Notes: generated from the letters alone by a model not told the origin. Positions 7,184 to 15,506 are shown, numbered from the stretch's first letter. The stretch is DNA of 64,000 nt from Nonomuraea endophytica (GCF_014203235.1 NZ_JACHIN010000013.1:246925-310924), one strand, 5' to 3'. Numbers and translations are program-made.

Positions 7184-9142
7184 TCAGAGCGTGATGGTGT
7201 GGCTGACCAGCACGCGCGGGCCCGACGGCGGTAACCGGCGCTCGACGCCGTCCTCGGCGCAGCCGGTGTGCAGGACCTCGGCGGCCCCGGTCAGCGTCAG
7301 CGTGCCGCCGGTGAAGGCGGAGCCGGTGGCCAGGTAGCGGTTCTTGCCGCCGGTCAGCTCCAGGTGGGAGCGCTCGGCCCGGCTGCGCACGCCGGCCAGC
7401 TCCCAGGTGATGGCGCCGGGGCCGTCCGCCCTGGTCAGCGGGGAGTCGTCGAGCTCCACGCCGGCCAGCCTGAGGATCTGGTCGCGCACGGCGGTGAGCT
7501 GGATCGGGGTGCCGGTGATGCGCCCGCCCCTGACCGTGATGCTCGCTGATCCCAGCAGGAGGGGGCCGGCGCCGTCCAGGACGCAGTCCGTGAACGTGAG
7601 CGGGCCGGCGCCGCGCATGGTCGCGCCGTCGAGGCCGGTTAAGACGCAGTCCTTGAAGTGCACCGCGTTCGTGACCGGCGTCTGCACGACCACCTGGCCC
7701 TTGGGCAGTTCGAAGGAGCAGCCCTCGATCACGTTGGGCCGGGTGGAGCGGCCGGAGCGCTGGCCGATCGCGAACGTCTTCGCCGAGCAGCCACGCATCT
7801 GCAGGCCGTCGGCGTTCACCTGGAGCGTTCCCGCCGGGTCGAACGTCGAGCGGGGGATGACCCTGACGTCCTCAAGCGTCAGGTCCGTGATCTTGGTTCC
7901 GGCCACGAACCAGGAGCACAGGTGCTTCCTGACCGTGATCCGCTTGGCGCTGGTGCCCCACAGCGCGCCGCTGTTGGCCAGGTCCATGAGGCCGGAGTTG
8001 CCGGTGAAGACCAGGTCGTGCTCGTACTGGCCGTGGGTGGTGAAGGGGTTGCCGCCCTCGTCGTCGCCGTCGCCGTGGCAGTTCTCGACCGTGCAGTACG
8101 CGCTGGCGGTGAAGTCGTTGAGGTGGCGGACGTTGGAGGTGGTGCAGTCGGCCACGTGGCCGTAGAGGCAGTAGATCTGCTGGGTGAGGTAGCCGGCGCC
8201 GCCGTACATGACCGTGGGCGGGTTCTTGAGCCCGCACCGCTCGGTACGGAAGAACGTGCACCAGCGGCGCATGATCACCGGCCAGAAGGAGCCCTCGGCG
8301 TGGACGTCGGCGACGTCGCAGTGGACCGCGTACTCGTAGGCCAGCGGGTGGGAGCCGGTGTATTGGTCGCCGCCGGGGACGCCGGTGAAGCGGAGGCCGC
8401 TCACCTGGACGCGTTCGACCGGTATTACGCGCGTCCAGGTGAGCGACCGGCCGGGAGCTAGCTCCCAGCCGTTCTTGTAGTTCACGCGGACGTGGGAGCC
8501 GTCCACGACCTGCGTGATCTGTACCAGGCGCTGGAGCTCACGCTCGTACGTCCCGGACAGGGCGTCCACCTCGACCGCCCACCACTGGCCGATCTCGAAG
8601 CCGGCCGAGTCGCCCACCTCGAAGACGTCGGACAGATCGGGCAGGACGGCGGTGAGCTTGTGGACGCGGATGGTCTTCGTCCGCTCGCCCTGGAAGAACA
8701 GGACGGCGCCGAAGGGGTTGTCATGGGAGTTCTTCTCGATGCCCTCGGTGGTCATCAGGTGGCCGCCGAAGTCGAGCACGATGCCCGAGCGGCGGAAGAC
8801 GTGCCGCTTGGTGAAGTTCAGGTCGGTGCGGGCTTCGATCCGGGTGACGCCGGGGTCGTTGACCATGGCGTCGAGTGCGGCGTCTGCGGGGGTCTTGGCG
8901 TCGAAGATGCCAAATTTCCGGAAATCTAGGCATCCGTCGTGAATTTGCAGCCAGCGGCCCTTCCTGGACGTGCCCAGGACGGTGCCGCCGTTCGCCTGGG
9001 CGGTCGAGCGCGCGTCCCATCGGACGAGCATGCCGCCGCCGTCGCCCGCGGCGCGGTAGCCGGCGACACGGAGCACCGTGCCGTCGGCGAGCTTGGAAGC
9101 ATCGAGCGTGAGAAGGCGCGCGACACTGGCCACCTGTTTCAT
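7184..9142 (-). CDS. Right-handed beta-helix protein (pectate-lyase-like), copy 2, no signal peptide
   Basis: 652-aa paralogue of the downstream gene, aligned almost end to end: the same head domain (GDGGGM, GRWLQIHDGCLDF), the same HCDV and HGQYEHDL segments and the same Asn/Gly-rich rungs. It begins at ATG 9142 with MKQVASVARLL, which matches copy 1 only after its signal sequence. An in-frame TGA lies two codons upstream, so no export signal can be added by moving the start. It may therefore be cytoplasmic, piggyback on copy 1, or use a non-classical route. It is the first gene of the sugar operon. Function is inferred only from the fold. Confidence 0.72.
   Translation of the reverse strand: MKQVASVARLLTLDASKLADGTVLRVAGYRAAGDGGGMLVRWDARSTAQANGGTVLGTSRKGRWLQIHDGCLDFRKFGIFDAKTPADAALDAMVNDPGVTRIEARTDLNFTKRHVFRRSGIVLDFGGHLMTTEGIEKNSHDNPFGAVLFFQGERTKTIRVHKLTAVLPDLSDVFEVGDSAGFEIGQWWAVEVDALSGTYERELQRLVQITQVVDGSHVRVNYKNGWELAPGRSLTWTRVIPVERVQVSGLRFTGVPGGDQYTGSHPLAYEYAVHCDVADVHAEGSFWPVIMRRWCTFFRTERCGLKNPPTVMYGGAGYLTQQIYCLYGHVADCTTSNVRHLNDFTASAYCTVENCHGDGDDEGGNPFTTHGQYEHDLVFTGNSGLMDLANSGALWGTSAKRITVRKHLCSWFVAGTKITDLTLEDVRVIPRSTFDPAGTLQVNADGLQMRGCSAKTFAIGQRSGRSTRPNVIEGCSFELPKGQVVVQTPVTNAVHFKDCVLTGLDGATMRGAGPLTFTDCVLDGAGPLLLGSASITVRGGRITGTPIQLTAVRDQILRLAGVELDDSPLTRADGPGAITWELAGVRSRAERSHLELTGGKNRYLATGSAFTGGTLTLTGAAEVLHTGCAEDGVERRLPPSGPRVLVSHTITL
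8895..8944. repeat. 50-bp identical block, copy 2
   Basis: Exact match to 6796-6845. The 12-bp palindrome atttccggaaat lies at 8914-8925. Confidence 0.85.
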
Positions 9143-9277
9143 GGTTCAGGCCTCAAAGGGGGTGGAAGGCCGGGCGACACGCATTGAGGCGTGCAGGCGG
9201 CGGTGCTGCTGGCCGTACTTCCCGGCGCCGGGGCTGCGGCGGCGGGAGCCAGTGATGCGCCCGAAACGATTAGCCGT

Positions 9278-9309
9278 GGACGCTAGACAGCGTCCGAGGG
9301 TTCTGTCAA
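9278..9309 (-). promoter_or_regulatory. Promoter of the beta-helix/ABC operon with overlapping inverted repeat
   Basis: On the minus strand a TTGACA -35 box (9304-9309) and TAGCGT -10 box (9280-9285) are 18 bp apart. The -35 overlaps the stop codon of the iclR-type gene. A 7-bp inverted repeat GGACGCT-AGAC-AGCGTCC (9278-9295) covers the -10, a typical repressor position. Which protein binds it is not known. Confidence 0.6.
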
Positions 9310-10091
9310 GCGCCGAGTTCCCCCGAGATCCGCTCGGCGGTGGCCCTGACCTGGCGGCCGAGCTCCTGATAACGCCAGGCCGGCAGGTCGCGCTTCAGCG
9401 AGGTGATGCTGATCGCGCCGACGCAGGCGCCGGTGTGGTCGCGCAGCGCACTGCCGATGCAGAAGATCCCGTCGGCGTCCTCCTCGTCGTCGACCGCGTA
9501 GCCGAGTTCCCTGACCATCTTGAGGTGCGCGAGCAGCACCGTCAGGTCGGTGATCGTGTGTCCCGTCCGGTACGGCAGGCCGACCCGCCCGGCCAGCGCC
9601 GTCACCTCCTCGTCGGTCATCTCGGCCAGCAGCGCCTTGCCCAGGCCGGTGCAGTGGGGCAGTTCGCGGGTGCCCATGCGCAGGTCGACCTGGATGCGCT
9701 CGCCGTTGCTGACCTGGTCGACGACGACCGCCTGGCCCTCGTCGGGCACCGCGAGGCGGGAGTTCATCCCGGTCTGCCGGGTCAGCTCGACCAGCGCCGG
9801 CCGGGCCACGTCGCGCAGGCTGAGCTGGTCCTGGGCACGGGAGCCGAGCCTGGCCAGCGCCATGCCGAGCCGGTAGCGGCGGTTCATGCCCTCGCCGTCG
9901 TCGGCCACCAGCCCGTACTGGCGCAGCGTGTAGAGGGTCGCGAACGCGGCGCTCTTGCTCAGCCCGCAGGCGGCGGCCAGGTCGGTCACGCTCACGCCCC
10001 CGTCGCTCTTGCTCAGGGCCTCCAGAACCTCGGCGGCGCGGGCCACGCTCCGCACCCAATATCGCGAATCCTCAGCAGGAGTGTTCGTCAC
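9306..10091 (-). CDS. IclR-family transcriptional regulator
   Basis: 261-aa regulator with an N-terminal winged helix-turn-helix (SVTDLAAACGLSKSAAFATL, about residues 34-53) and the IclR effector domain, including LPHCTGLGKALLA. The GTG at 10091 is chosen because the wHTH then starts at the usual distance from the N-terminus; the longer reading to 10196 crosses the promoter region. It is transcribed away from the aminotransferase operon, and operator-like repeats lie between them. It most likely senses a metabolite of the neighbouring pathway and controls both operons plus itself. Confidence 0.92.
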   Translation of the reverse strand: MTNTPAEDSRYWVRSVARAAEVLEALSKSDGGVSVTDLAAACGLSKSAAFATLYTLRQYGLVADDGEGMNRRYRLGMALARLGSRAQDQLSLRDVARPALVELTRQTGMNSRLAVPDEGQAVVVDQVSNGERIQVDLRMGTRELPHCTGLGKALLAEMTDEEVTALAGRVGLPYRTGHTITDLTVLLAHLKMVRELGYAVDDEEDADGIFCIGSALRDHTGACVGAISITSLKRDLPAWRYQELGRQVRATAERISGELGA

Positions 10092-10186
10092 AACCGAACA
10101 GCGTAGCGGAGTTCGTCGTTGACACCCAGGCCTTGGGCTGTTTATGGTCCTTCCAAGCTGTTCGGTTATGCCAAACAGTGTTCGGC
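10092..10186. promoter_or_regulatory. Divergent promoter/operator region with IclR-like sites
   Basis: A plus-strand promoter TTGACA (10119-10124), 18 bp spacer, TATGGT (10143-10148) faces the aminotransferase operon. Just downstream lies a near-perfect palindrome GCCAAACA-G-TGTTCGGC (10170-10186, one mismatch) next to CTGTTCGGTT (10158-10167). The exact inverse of the latter, AACCGAACAG, sits at 10092-10101 against the regulator start codon. All share the core GAACA/TGTTC. This arrangement fits repression of the operon and autoregulation by the IclR protein. Confidence 0.7.
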
Positions 10187-10220
10187 AAATGCACATCAGC
10201 GGTGGATCGTCAGTGCTCGC

Positions 10221-10240
10221 CGCGGCCGGGCTGGGCCGCG
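10221..10240 (+). other. Leader hairpin in the aminotransferase 5' UTR
   Basis: CGCGGCC, six-base loop, GGCCGCG, about 25 nt upstream of the TTG start. No T-run follows, so it is not a terminator. It could be chance in GC-rich DNA. Confidence 0.35.
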
Positions 10241-10264
10241 ACCTGCATGCTTCGAGGAGAGATC

Positions 10265-11605
10265 TTGAATCAGCGTGTCCTTTCCGAGCGCGCCCGCCGG
10301 GTCATCCCCGGCGGCGTCAACAGCGGGCAGCGCAACGTCCCCGGCCTCGGCGACCTCGTCATCGCCCAGGCCAGTGGCGCCCGCTTCCGCGACCGGGACG
10401 GCCGGGAGTACGTCGACTACCACGCGGCCTTCGGCCCGCCCCTGCTCGGCCACAACGACCCCGACGTCTCGGCGGCCGTCGCCGAGGCCGGCCGTACCGT
10501 CGACCTGTGCGGGGTGGGCGTCACCGAGGACGAGGTCGAGCTCGCCGAGGCGCTGACCGAGCTCGTCCCGAGCGTCGAGCAGGTGCTGCTGACCAGCACC
10601 GGCAGCGAGGCCACCTTCCACGCGCTGCGCGTGGCCAGGGCGGCCACCGGGCGGCGGCTCGTGGTCAAGTTCCAGGGCTGCTACCACGGCTGGCACGACG
10701 CGGTCAGCCTCAACGTGATCTCCGCCCCCGACCGCGTGGGCGGCAAGGACCCCATCTCCGCCGGGATCCTGCCCGAGGTGCTCGACGCGACGCTCGTGCT
10801 GCCCTTCAACTCCGCCGACGCGGTACGGCAGGCCTTCGCCGAGCACGGCGCCGACATCGCCGCGGTCATCGTCGAGCCGGTGCCGCACAACGTCGGCTGC
10901 CTGCTGCCGGAGCAGGAGTTCCTGCGCACGCTGCGCGAGGAGTGCACCCGGGCGGGCAGCGTGCTGGTCTTCGACGAGGTGATCACCGGCTTCCGCCACC
11001 ACCTCGGCGGCTGGCAGGCGATCAGCGGGATCACCCCCGACCTGACCACCCTGGGCAAGGCCATCGCCAACGGCTACCCGGTGGGCGCGCTCGGCGGCCG
11101 CGCCGACCTCATGGACCTGTTCAGCTCCCGGCCCGGCGGGCCCGCCTTCTTCGCCGGCACCTACAACGGCCACCCGGCCGTGGTCGCCGCCGCGCTGGCC
11201 ACCCTGCGCAAGCTGCGGTCCGAGCCGGTGCACGAGCACGTCTTCCGGCTGGGCGAGCGCATCCGCACCGGCCTAGCCGAGGTCTTCTCCTCGCTGGGCG
11301 TCGCCTCGCTGGTGACCGGATACGGCTCGGTCTTCGTCGAGTACTTCATGGACGGACCCGCCCGCACCTACGACGACCTGCTGCGCAATGATGCCAGCAT
11401 GTTCATCGGCTACCGGCGCCGGCTGCTCGACCACGGCATCTTCGAGCTGCCGCTGAACCTCAAGCGCAGCCATGTCTCCTACGCCCACACCGACGCCGAC
11501 GTCGACCACCTGCTGGAGGCCGCCGCCCTGGCCGCCGGCGCCCAGCTCGCCACCGGCGCCGAGCTCGACCTCAGCGGCGCCAGCACGATGGGCGGGGCCC
11601 GCTGA
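10265..11605 (+). CDS. Class III aminotransferase, glutamate-1-semialdehyde aminomutase-like
   Basis: PLP enzyme of 446 aa. Visible are the phosphate-binding STGSEA (111-116), CYHGWHD (139-145), FDEV (236-239) and the PLP lysine in LGKAIANGYPVGALGG (Lys265). TTG 10265 is chosen because GAGGAG lies seven bases upstream; ATG 10247 would place that ribosome site inside the gene. HemL itself is unlikely, since the gene is linked to sugar-acid catabolism rather than haem genes and is under IclR control. It probably transaminates or isomerises an amino or oxo sugar-acid intermediate. First gene of a five-gene operon. Confidence 0.88.
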   Translation: MNQRVLSERARRVIPGGVNSGQRNVPGLGDLVIAQASGARFRDRDGREYVDYHAAFGPPLLGHNDPDVSAAVAEAGRTVDLCGVGVTEDEVELAEALTELVPSVEQVLLTSTGSEATFHALRVARAATGRRLVVKFQGCYHGWHDAVSLNVISAPDRVGGKDPISAGILPEVLDATLVLPFNSADAVRQAFAEHGADIAAVIVEPVPHNVGCLLPEQEFLRTLREECTRAGSVLVFDEVITGFRHHLGGWQAISGITPDLTTLGKAIANGYPVGALGGRADLMDLFSSRPGGPAFFAGTYNGHPAVVAAALATLRKLRSEPVHEHVFRLGERIRTGLAEVFSSLGVASLVTGYGSVFVEYFMDGPARTYDDLLRNDASMFIGYRRRLLDHGIFELPLNLKRSHVSYAHTDADVDHLLEAAALAAGAQLATGAELDLSGASTMGGAR

Positions 11606-12786
11606 TGCTGACCGTCGACAAGAACCGCCCCACCGGACCGGCCGGGCGCATCAGCCGCGTGGAAACCCTCTCGCTCGGCACCGCGTGGCGGGACTTCTCC
11701 TACGTGCGCGTCCACACCGACGAGGGACTGTCGGGTGTCGGCGAGATCACCCATCCCTACCGGGGCCGCGAGACGTGCTCGCTGGCCGAGTCCATGGCCG
11801 AACGCCACCTGATCGGCGCCGATCCCTTCGACGTGGAGGAGATCTGGCTGCGCATGTACCAGGGCGACTTCCTGCGCGGCGGCGACGTCGGCGGGATCGT
11901 GGTCTCCGGGATCGACCAGGCGCTCTACGACATCATGGGCAAGGCGCTCGGCGTCCCCGCCTACCGCCTGACCGGCGGCGCCTGCCGCGAGCGCGTCCGG
12001 GTGTACGCCAACGGCTGGTACACCGGCGAGCGCGACCCCGAGACGTTCGCCGCCAAGGCCCGCGAGGTCGCCGCCCGGGGCTACACCGCGCTGAAGTTCG
12101 ACCCGTTCGGGGCCGGGCTGGGGTCCCTGTCCCGGCAGGAGCTGCGGCTGTCGGTGGAGATCGTGGCGGCCGTGCGCGCGGCCGTACCCGATGCCGACCT
12201 GTTCGTGGAGGGGCACGCGCGCTTCGCCATGCCCACCGCCCAGCGGCTGGTGCGGGAGCTGGAGCCGTTCGACCTCGGCTGGTTCGAGGAGCCGCTGCCC
12301 TGGACCCACATCGAGCGCTACGCCGAGCTTCGGCAGCGGGCCACGATGCCGATCTCGGGCGGCGAGCACTTCCACAACCGCTACGAGTACGCGCGGCTGT
12401 TCGCGACCGGCGCGGTGGACATCATCCAGCCCGACCTGTCGATGGCCGGTGGGTTCACCGAGGTCAGGAAGCTGGCGGCGCAGGCGGACGTGCACGCGAT
12501 GCTGGTCGCGCCGCACAACTCCAACTCGCCGGTCTGCACCACCGTCAGCGTGCACGCGGTGCTCGGGATGCCGAACTTCCTGATCCTGGAGACGTTCGAC
12601 GGCATGGTGGACCCGCATGTCCACGACGCGGTGCGGGGCGCACTGCCCGTCGAGTCCGGATATATCGGCATTCCTGAGCAGCCGGGGCTCGGCATCGAAC
12701 TGGTCGACGAGGTCTTCGCCGAGCACCCGCCGTCCCACCGCTTCTGGAACATGTTCGCCGAAGGCTGGGAAAAGCGTGATCGTTGA
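11605..12786 (+). CDS. Mandelate racemase/muconate lactonizing (enolase) superfamily sugar-acid dehydratase
   Basis: 393-aa enolase-superfamily enzyme, closest in pattern to galactonate/mannonate-type dehydratases that make 2-keto-3-deoxy sugar acids. The N-terminal capping domain is followed by a barrel with KFDPF (Lys164), VEGH (Glu202, His204), WFEEP (Glu229), GGEHF (Glu254) and APHNSNSP (His304). The three Glu residues fit Mg ligands, and the two His fit the acid/base pair of dehydratases. The ATG overlaps the aminotransferase stop as TGATG. The exact sugar acid cannot be assigned. Confidence 0.88.
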   Translation: MLTVDKNRPTGPAGRISRVETLSLGTAWRDFSYVRVHTDEGLSGVGEITHPYRGRETCSLAESMAERHLIGADPFDVEEIWLRMYQGDFLRGGDVGGIVVSGIDQALYDIMGKALGVPAYRLTGGACRERVRVYANGWYTGERDPETFAAKAREVAARGYTALKFDPFGAGLGSLSRQELRLSVEIVAAVRAAVPDADLFVEGHARFAMPTAQRLVRELEPFDLGWFEEPLPWTHIERYAELRQRATMPISGGEHFHNRYEYARLFATGAVDIIQPDLSMAGGFTEVRKLAAQADVHAMLVAPHNSNSPVCTTVSVHAVLGMPNFLILETFDGMVDPHVHDAVRGALPVESGYIGIPEQPGLGIELVDEVFAEHPPSHRFWNMFAEGWEKRDR

Positions 12787-13618
12787 CGTCCACTCGCACC
12801 TGTTCTCCTGCCCCGGCGACCTGGGCGACCCGTTCGCCGCCGAGTCGGCCAGGGCCCACGGGGGAGAGGTGGACCTGACCGTCCGCTGGGCCGACTACGC
12901 GGCCAGCGCGCCCGGGGACACGACCACCATCGTCGTCGGCGGCAAGGCGCGCCGGTCCGGCCTGTGGGTGGACGACGCCGAGGTGGCCGCCTACGCCGCG
13001 GCCCGCCCCGGCCGCCTCATCGGCTACCTCGCGCTCGACCCCACCCAGCCCGGCTGGCGCGACGAACTTGTCCACGGCCACCAGGACCTGGGCCTGCGCG
13101 GCATCAAGCTCATGCCGATGTACGCCGGATTCGATCCCGCCGACCCGGCACTCGACGACCTCTACACCTACGCCGAGACCCACGGCCTCCCCCTGCTCGT
13201 GCACACCGGCACCACGTTCGTCTCGGCCGCGCCCCTGCGCTACGCGCTGCCCGTCCACCTGGACGAGGTCGCGATCCGCCATCCCGGGCTGCGGATGGTC
13301 CTGGCCCACCTCGGCCATCCGTACGAGGGGGAGTGCATCGCGGTCATCCGCAAACACCGCCACGTCTACGCCGACGTCTCCGCCCTGCACTACCGGCCCT
13401 TCCAGCTCTGGCACAGCCTGCGGCTGGTCCAGGACTACGGCGTGTGGGACAAGCTGCTGTTCGGCAGCGACTACCCCTTCACCACGGTGAACGCCTCCGT
13501 GGACGGCCTGCGCGCGGTGGGCGAGGTGCCCGGCATCCCCGGCCTGCCGCCCCTGGACCGCGAGGAGATCGAGAAGCTCATCCACCGCCCGTCGCTCGAC
13601 CTGCTGGGCCTGTCATGA
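12776..13618 (+). CDS. Amidohydrolase 2-family protein (possible sugar lactonase)
   Basis: 280-aa metal-dependent TIM-barrel hydrolase. DVHSHLF (His6, His8) is the first metal site; HTGTTF, LAHLGHP and GSDYPF supply the later His and Asp ligands. The same family includes lactonases of the oxidative L-fucose and L-rhamnose routes, and gamma-resorcylate-type decarboxylases. Next to a dehydratase and an SDR, a lactonase is the more likely role. Start GTG 12776 lies inside the end of the dehydratase gene (11-nt overlap). Confidence 0.8.
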   Translation: MIVDVHSHLFSCPGDLGDPFAAESARAHGGEVDLTVRWADYAASAPGDTTTIVVGGKARRSGLWVDDAEVAAYAAARPGRLIGYLALDPTQPGWRDELVHGHQDLGLRGIKLMPMYAGFDPADPALDDLYTYAETHGLPLLVHTGTTFVSAAPLRYALPVHLDEVAIRHPGLRMVLAHLGHPYEGECIAVIRKHRHVYADVSALHYRPFQLWHSLRLVQDYGVWDKLLFGSDYPFTTVNASVDGLRAVGEVPGIPGLPPLDREEIEKLIHRPSLDLLGLS

Positions 13619-14373
13619 GCACCGAACTCGCCGTGGTCACCGGCGCCGCCCGCGGCCTGGGCCAGGCGATCGCCGCCGACCTGGTCACGGCCGGGCTCCG
13701 CGTGGTGACCATCGACCTGCCCGGCGCCGAACCCCCGCCCTCCTACGCCTTCGACCTCGCGCACACCGAGGCCATCGCCGCCCTCGTCGACCGCGTCCGG
13801 GGCGAGCACGGCCCGATCGCCGTCCTCGTCAACAACGCGGGCATCGCCTCGCTGCGCCACTTCAACGAGATCACCGTCGCGGAGTGGCGCCGGGTCATGC
13901 GGGTCAACAGCGAGGCCCCCTTCTTCCTGGCGCAGCGCGTGGCCGAACACATGATCGCCGACGGCGTCCAGGGCCGGATCGTCAACATCTCCTCCAAGAA
14001 CGGCCTCATGGCCGAGGCCGGACTCGCCCACTACAACGCCTCCAAGGCCGCCCTGGAACTCACCACCAAATCGCTCGCCGCCGAACTCGGCCCGCACGGC
14101 ATCACCGTCAACGCGGTCGCCCCCGGCATGATCGCCACCCCCATCGACGGCGACTTCCCCCTCGACCGCGCCGCCTTCGAGCGGGCGTGGGAGGAGCGCA
14201 TCCCCCTCCACGGCGGGTACGGCACGCCGCAGGACGTGGCAGGGGCGGTCCGCTACCTGGTCTCGGACCAGGCCCGCTACGTCACCGGCGCCACCCTCGT
14301 GGTGGACGGCGGCGTACTGGCCGACCAGATGCCCCGGCTCCGCTTCATGCCGCCCTACCGCAACTCCCTGTGA
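13615..14373 (+). CDS. Short-chain dehydrogenase/reductase (SDR)
   Basis: Classical NAD(P)-binding SDR of 252 aa: cofactor loop TGAARGLG (9-16), NNAG, the catalytic Ser in NISS, and Tyr-x3-Lys in HYNASKAAL. The C-terminal YVTGATLVVDGG is typical. ATG 13615 overlaps the previous stop (ATGA). In an oxidative pathway it would make the lactone from the free sugar, or act on a later keto/hydroxy acid. Confidence 0.92.
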   Translation: MSTELAVVTGAARGLGQAIAADLVTAGLRVVTIDLPGAEPPPSYAFDLAHTEAIAALVDRVRGEHGPIAVLVNNAGIASLRHFNEITVAEWRRVMRVNSEAPFFLAQRVAEHMIADGVQGRIVNISSKNGLMAEAGLAHYNASKAALELTTKSLAAELGPHGITVNAVAPGMIATPIDGDFPLDRAAFERAWEERIPLHGGYGTPQDVAGAVRYLVSDQARYVTGATLVVDGGVLADQMPRLRFMPPYRNSL

Positions 14374-15494
14374 GGCGCCTCCGCGCGGAGATCGTGGTCC
14401 CGGGCACGGCCGAACTGGCGGAATGCCCGATCTGGGACCAGACCCACGGCCGCCTGCTCTGGGTAGACCTCCCCACCGGCCAGATCCACACCTACAACCC
14501 CACCACAACCACCTCCACTCCGCCCACCCCCACCACCTCCCTCACCCCCACATCCCCCACCTCTCCCGCCTCTTCCACCTCTCCCACCTCTCCCGCTTCG
14601 TCCACCTCTCCCTCCCACGCCTCGGCCACCTCCCCCTCTCCCGGCTCGGCCGCCTCCTCGTTCCTCGGCTCGGCCACCTCCCCGTCCCTCGGCCGCATGA
14701 CCTCCTCTCCCGAAAGCTCGCTCACCGACCCCTTCGCCCCTGGCCATCTCGAAGGCGTGGAGTCCTCCGGCCCGGGGTCCTCGGGCGCGGGTGGCCCAGC
14801 TGCGGGGTTTCGGGGCGGGGACTCCGGAGGGCGGGGGGCCGATCCTCGGGGCGGGATGGTCACGGCGATCGCCACGCGGCGCGGCGGGGGTCTGGTGGTG
14901 GCCCGGGGTGACCGGCTCACGCTGGAGCCCGGGGGCGTGCCCCTGGGATGGTGGGATCTGCCGCCGGACACAAGGTTCAACGACGGTGCCGTGGACCCGT
15001 GGGGACATTTCTGGATCGGCACCATGTGCACCGACCGCCCCGGCACGGCCGCCCTCTACCGGGTGGCCCCCGACGGCCGTGCCACCACCGAGCTCACCGG
15101 CGTTACCTGCTCCAACGGCCTCGGCTGGGCCCCGGACCACCGGACCATGTACTACGTCGACACCCCCACCCACACCCTCGACGCCTTCGACGCCCACGAC
15201 GGCCGCATCACCTGCAGGCGCGTGGTGGCCGAGGTCAGGGGCGGGCTGCCCGACGGTCTGGCCGTCGACGTGGACGGCTGTGTGTGGGTGGCGGTCTGGG
15301 ACGGCGCCGCCGTACACCGCTATACGCCTGAAGGGCGTCTCGACACGGTCGTCGAGACGCCCTGCGCCCGCCCGACGAGCTGTGCCTTCGGCGGCGACAC
15401 GCTCTACGTGACCACCGCCGCGCCCGACGGCGGGTCCTTGCTGGCGGTGACCGGTGTGGGCGGGGGAGTCCCGCCCACACCGTTCGCCGGATGA
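14370..15494 (+). CDS. SMP-30/gluconolactonase-family protein with a Ser/Thr/Pro-rich insertion
   Basis: 374-aa beta-propeller lactonase. The first blade (AECPIWD with Glu18, LLWVDLPTGQIHTYNP) and the later blades (TRFNDGAVDPWGHFWIGTM, CSNGLGW, LPDGLAVDVDG) carry the family metal ligands. Between them, residues 44-161 are a low-complexity TSP/SSP stretch and a Gly-rich tail absent from normal SMP-30 proteins of about 280-300 aa. The frame stays open across it, so the gene looks intact. GTG 14370 overlaps the SDR stop as GTGA. It is the last gene of the operon and ends 12 bases from the convergent GH92 gene. Confidence 0.85.
   Translation: MRRLRAEIVVPGTAELAECPIWDQTHGRLLWVDLPTGQIHTYNPTTTTSTPPTPTTSLTPTSPTSPASSTSPTSPASSTSPSHASATSPSPGSAASSFLGSATSPSLGRMTSSPESSLTDPFAPGHLEGVESSGPGSSGAGGPAAGFRGGDSGGRGADPRGGMVTAIATRRGGGLVVARGDRLTLEPGGVPLGWWDLPPDTRFNDGAVDPWGHFWIGTMCTDRPGTAALYRVAPDGRATTELTGVTCSNGLGWAPDHRTMYYVDTPTHTLDAFDAHDGRITCRRVVAEVRGGLPDGLAVDVDGCVWVAVWDGAAVHRYTPEGRLDTVVETPCARPTSCAFGGDTLYVTTAAPDGGSLLAVTGVGGGVPPTPFAG
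14499..14852 (+). repeat. Low-complexity TSP-encoding insertion within the SMP-30 gene
   Basis: A pyrimidine-rich run of degenerate cctcccac/tcttccac-type units encodes tandem TSP, ASST and SPS tripeptides, then becomes Gly/Ser-rich. Base composition changes sharply against the flanking propeller sequence. Confidence 0.8.
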
Positions 15495-15506
15495 GCCGAG
15501 CGCGGT

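Noticed and set aside
10265..11605. True HemL of haem synthesis
   Set aside because: Operon partners and IclR control point to sugar-acid catabolism; no other haem gene is near.
14499..14852. Possible CRISPR or minisatellite array in the SMP-30 gene
   Set aside because: Units are short, degenerate and in frame, with no spacer/repeat regularity.
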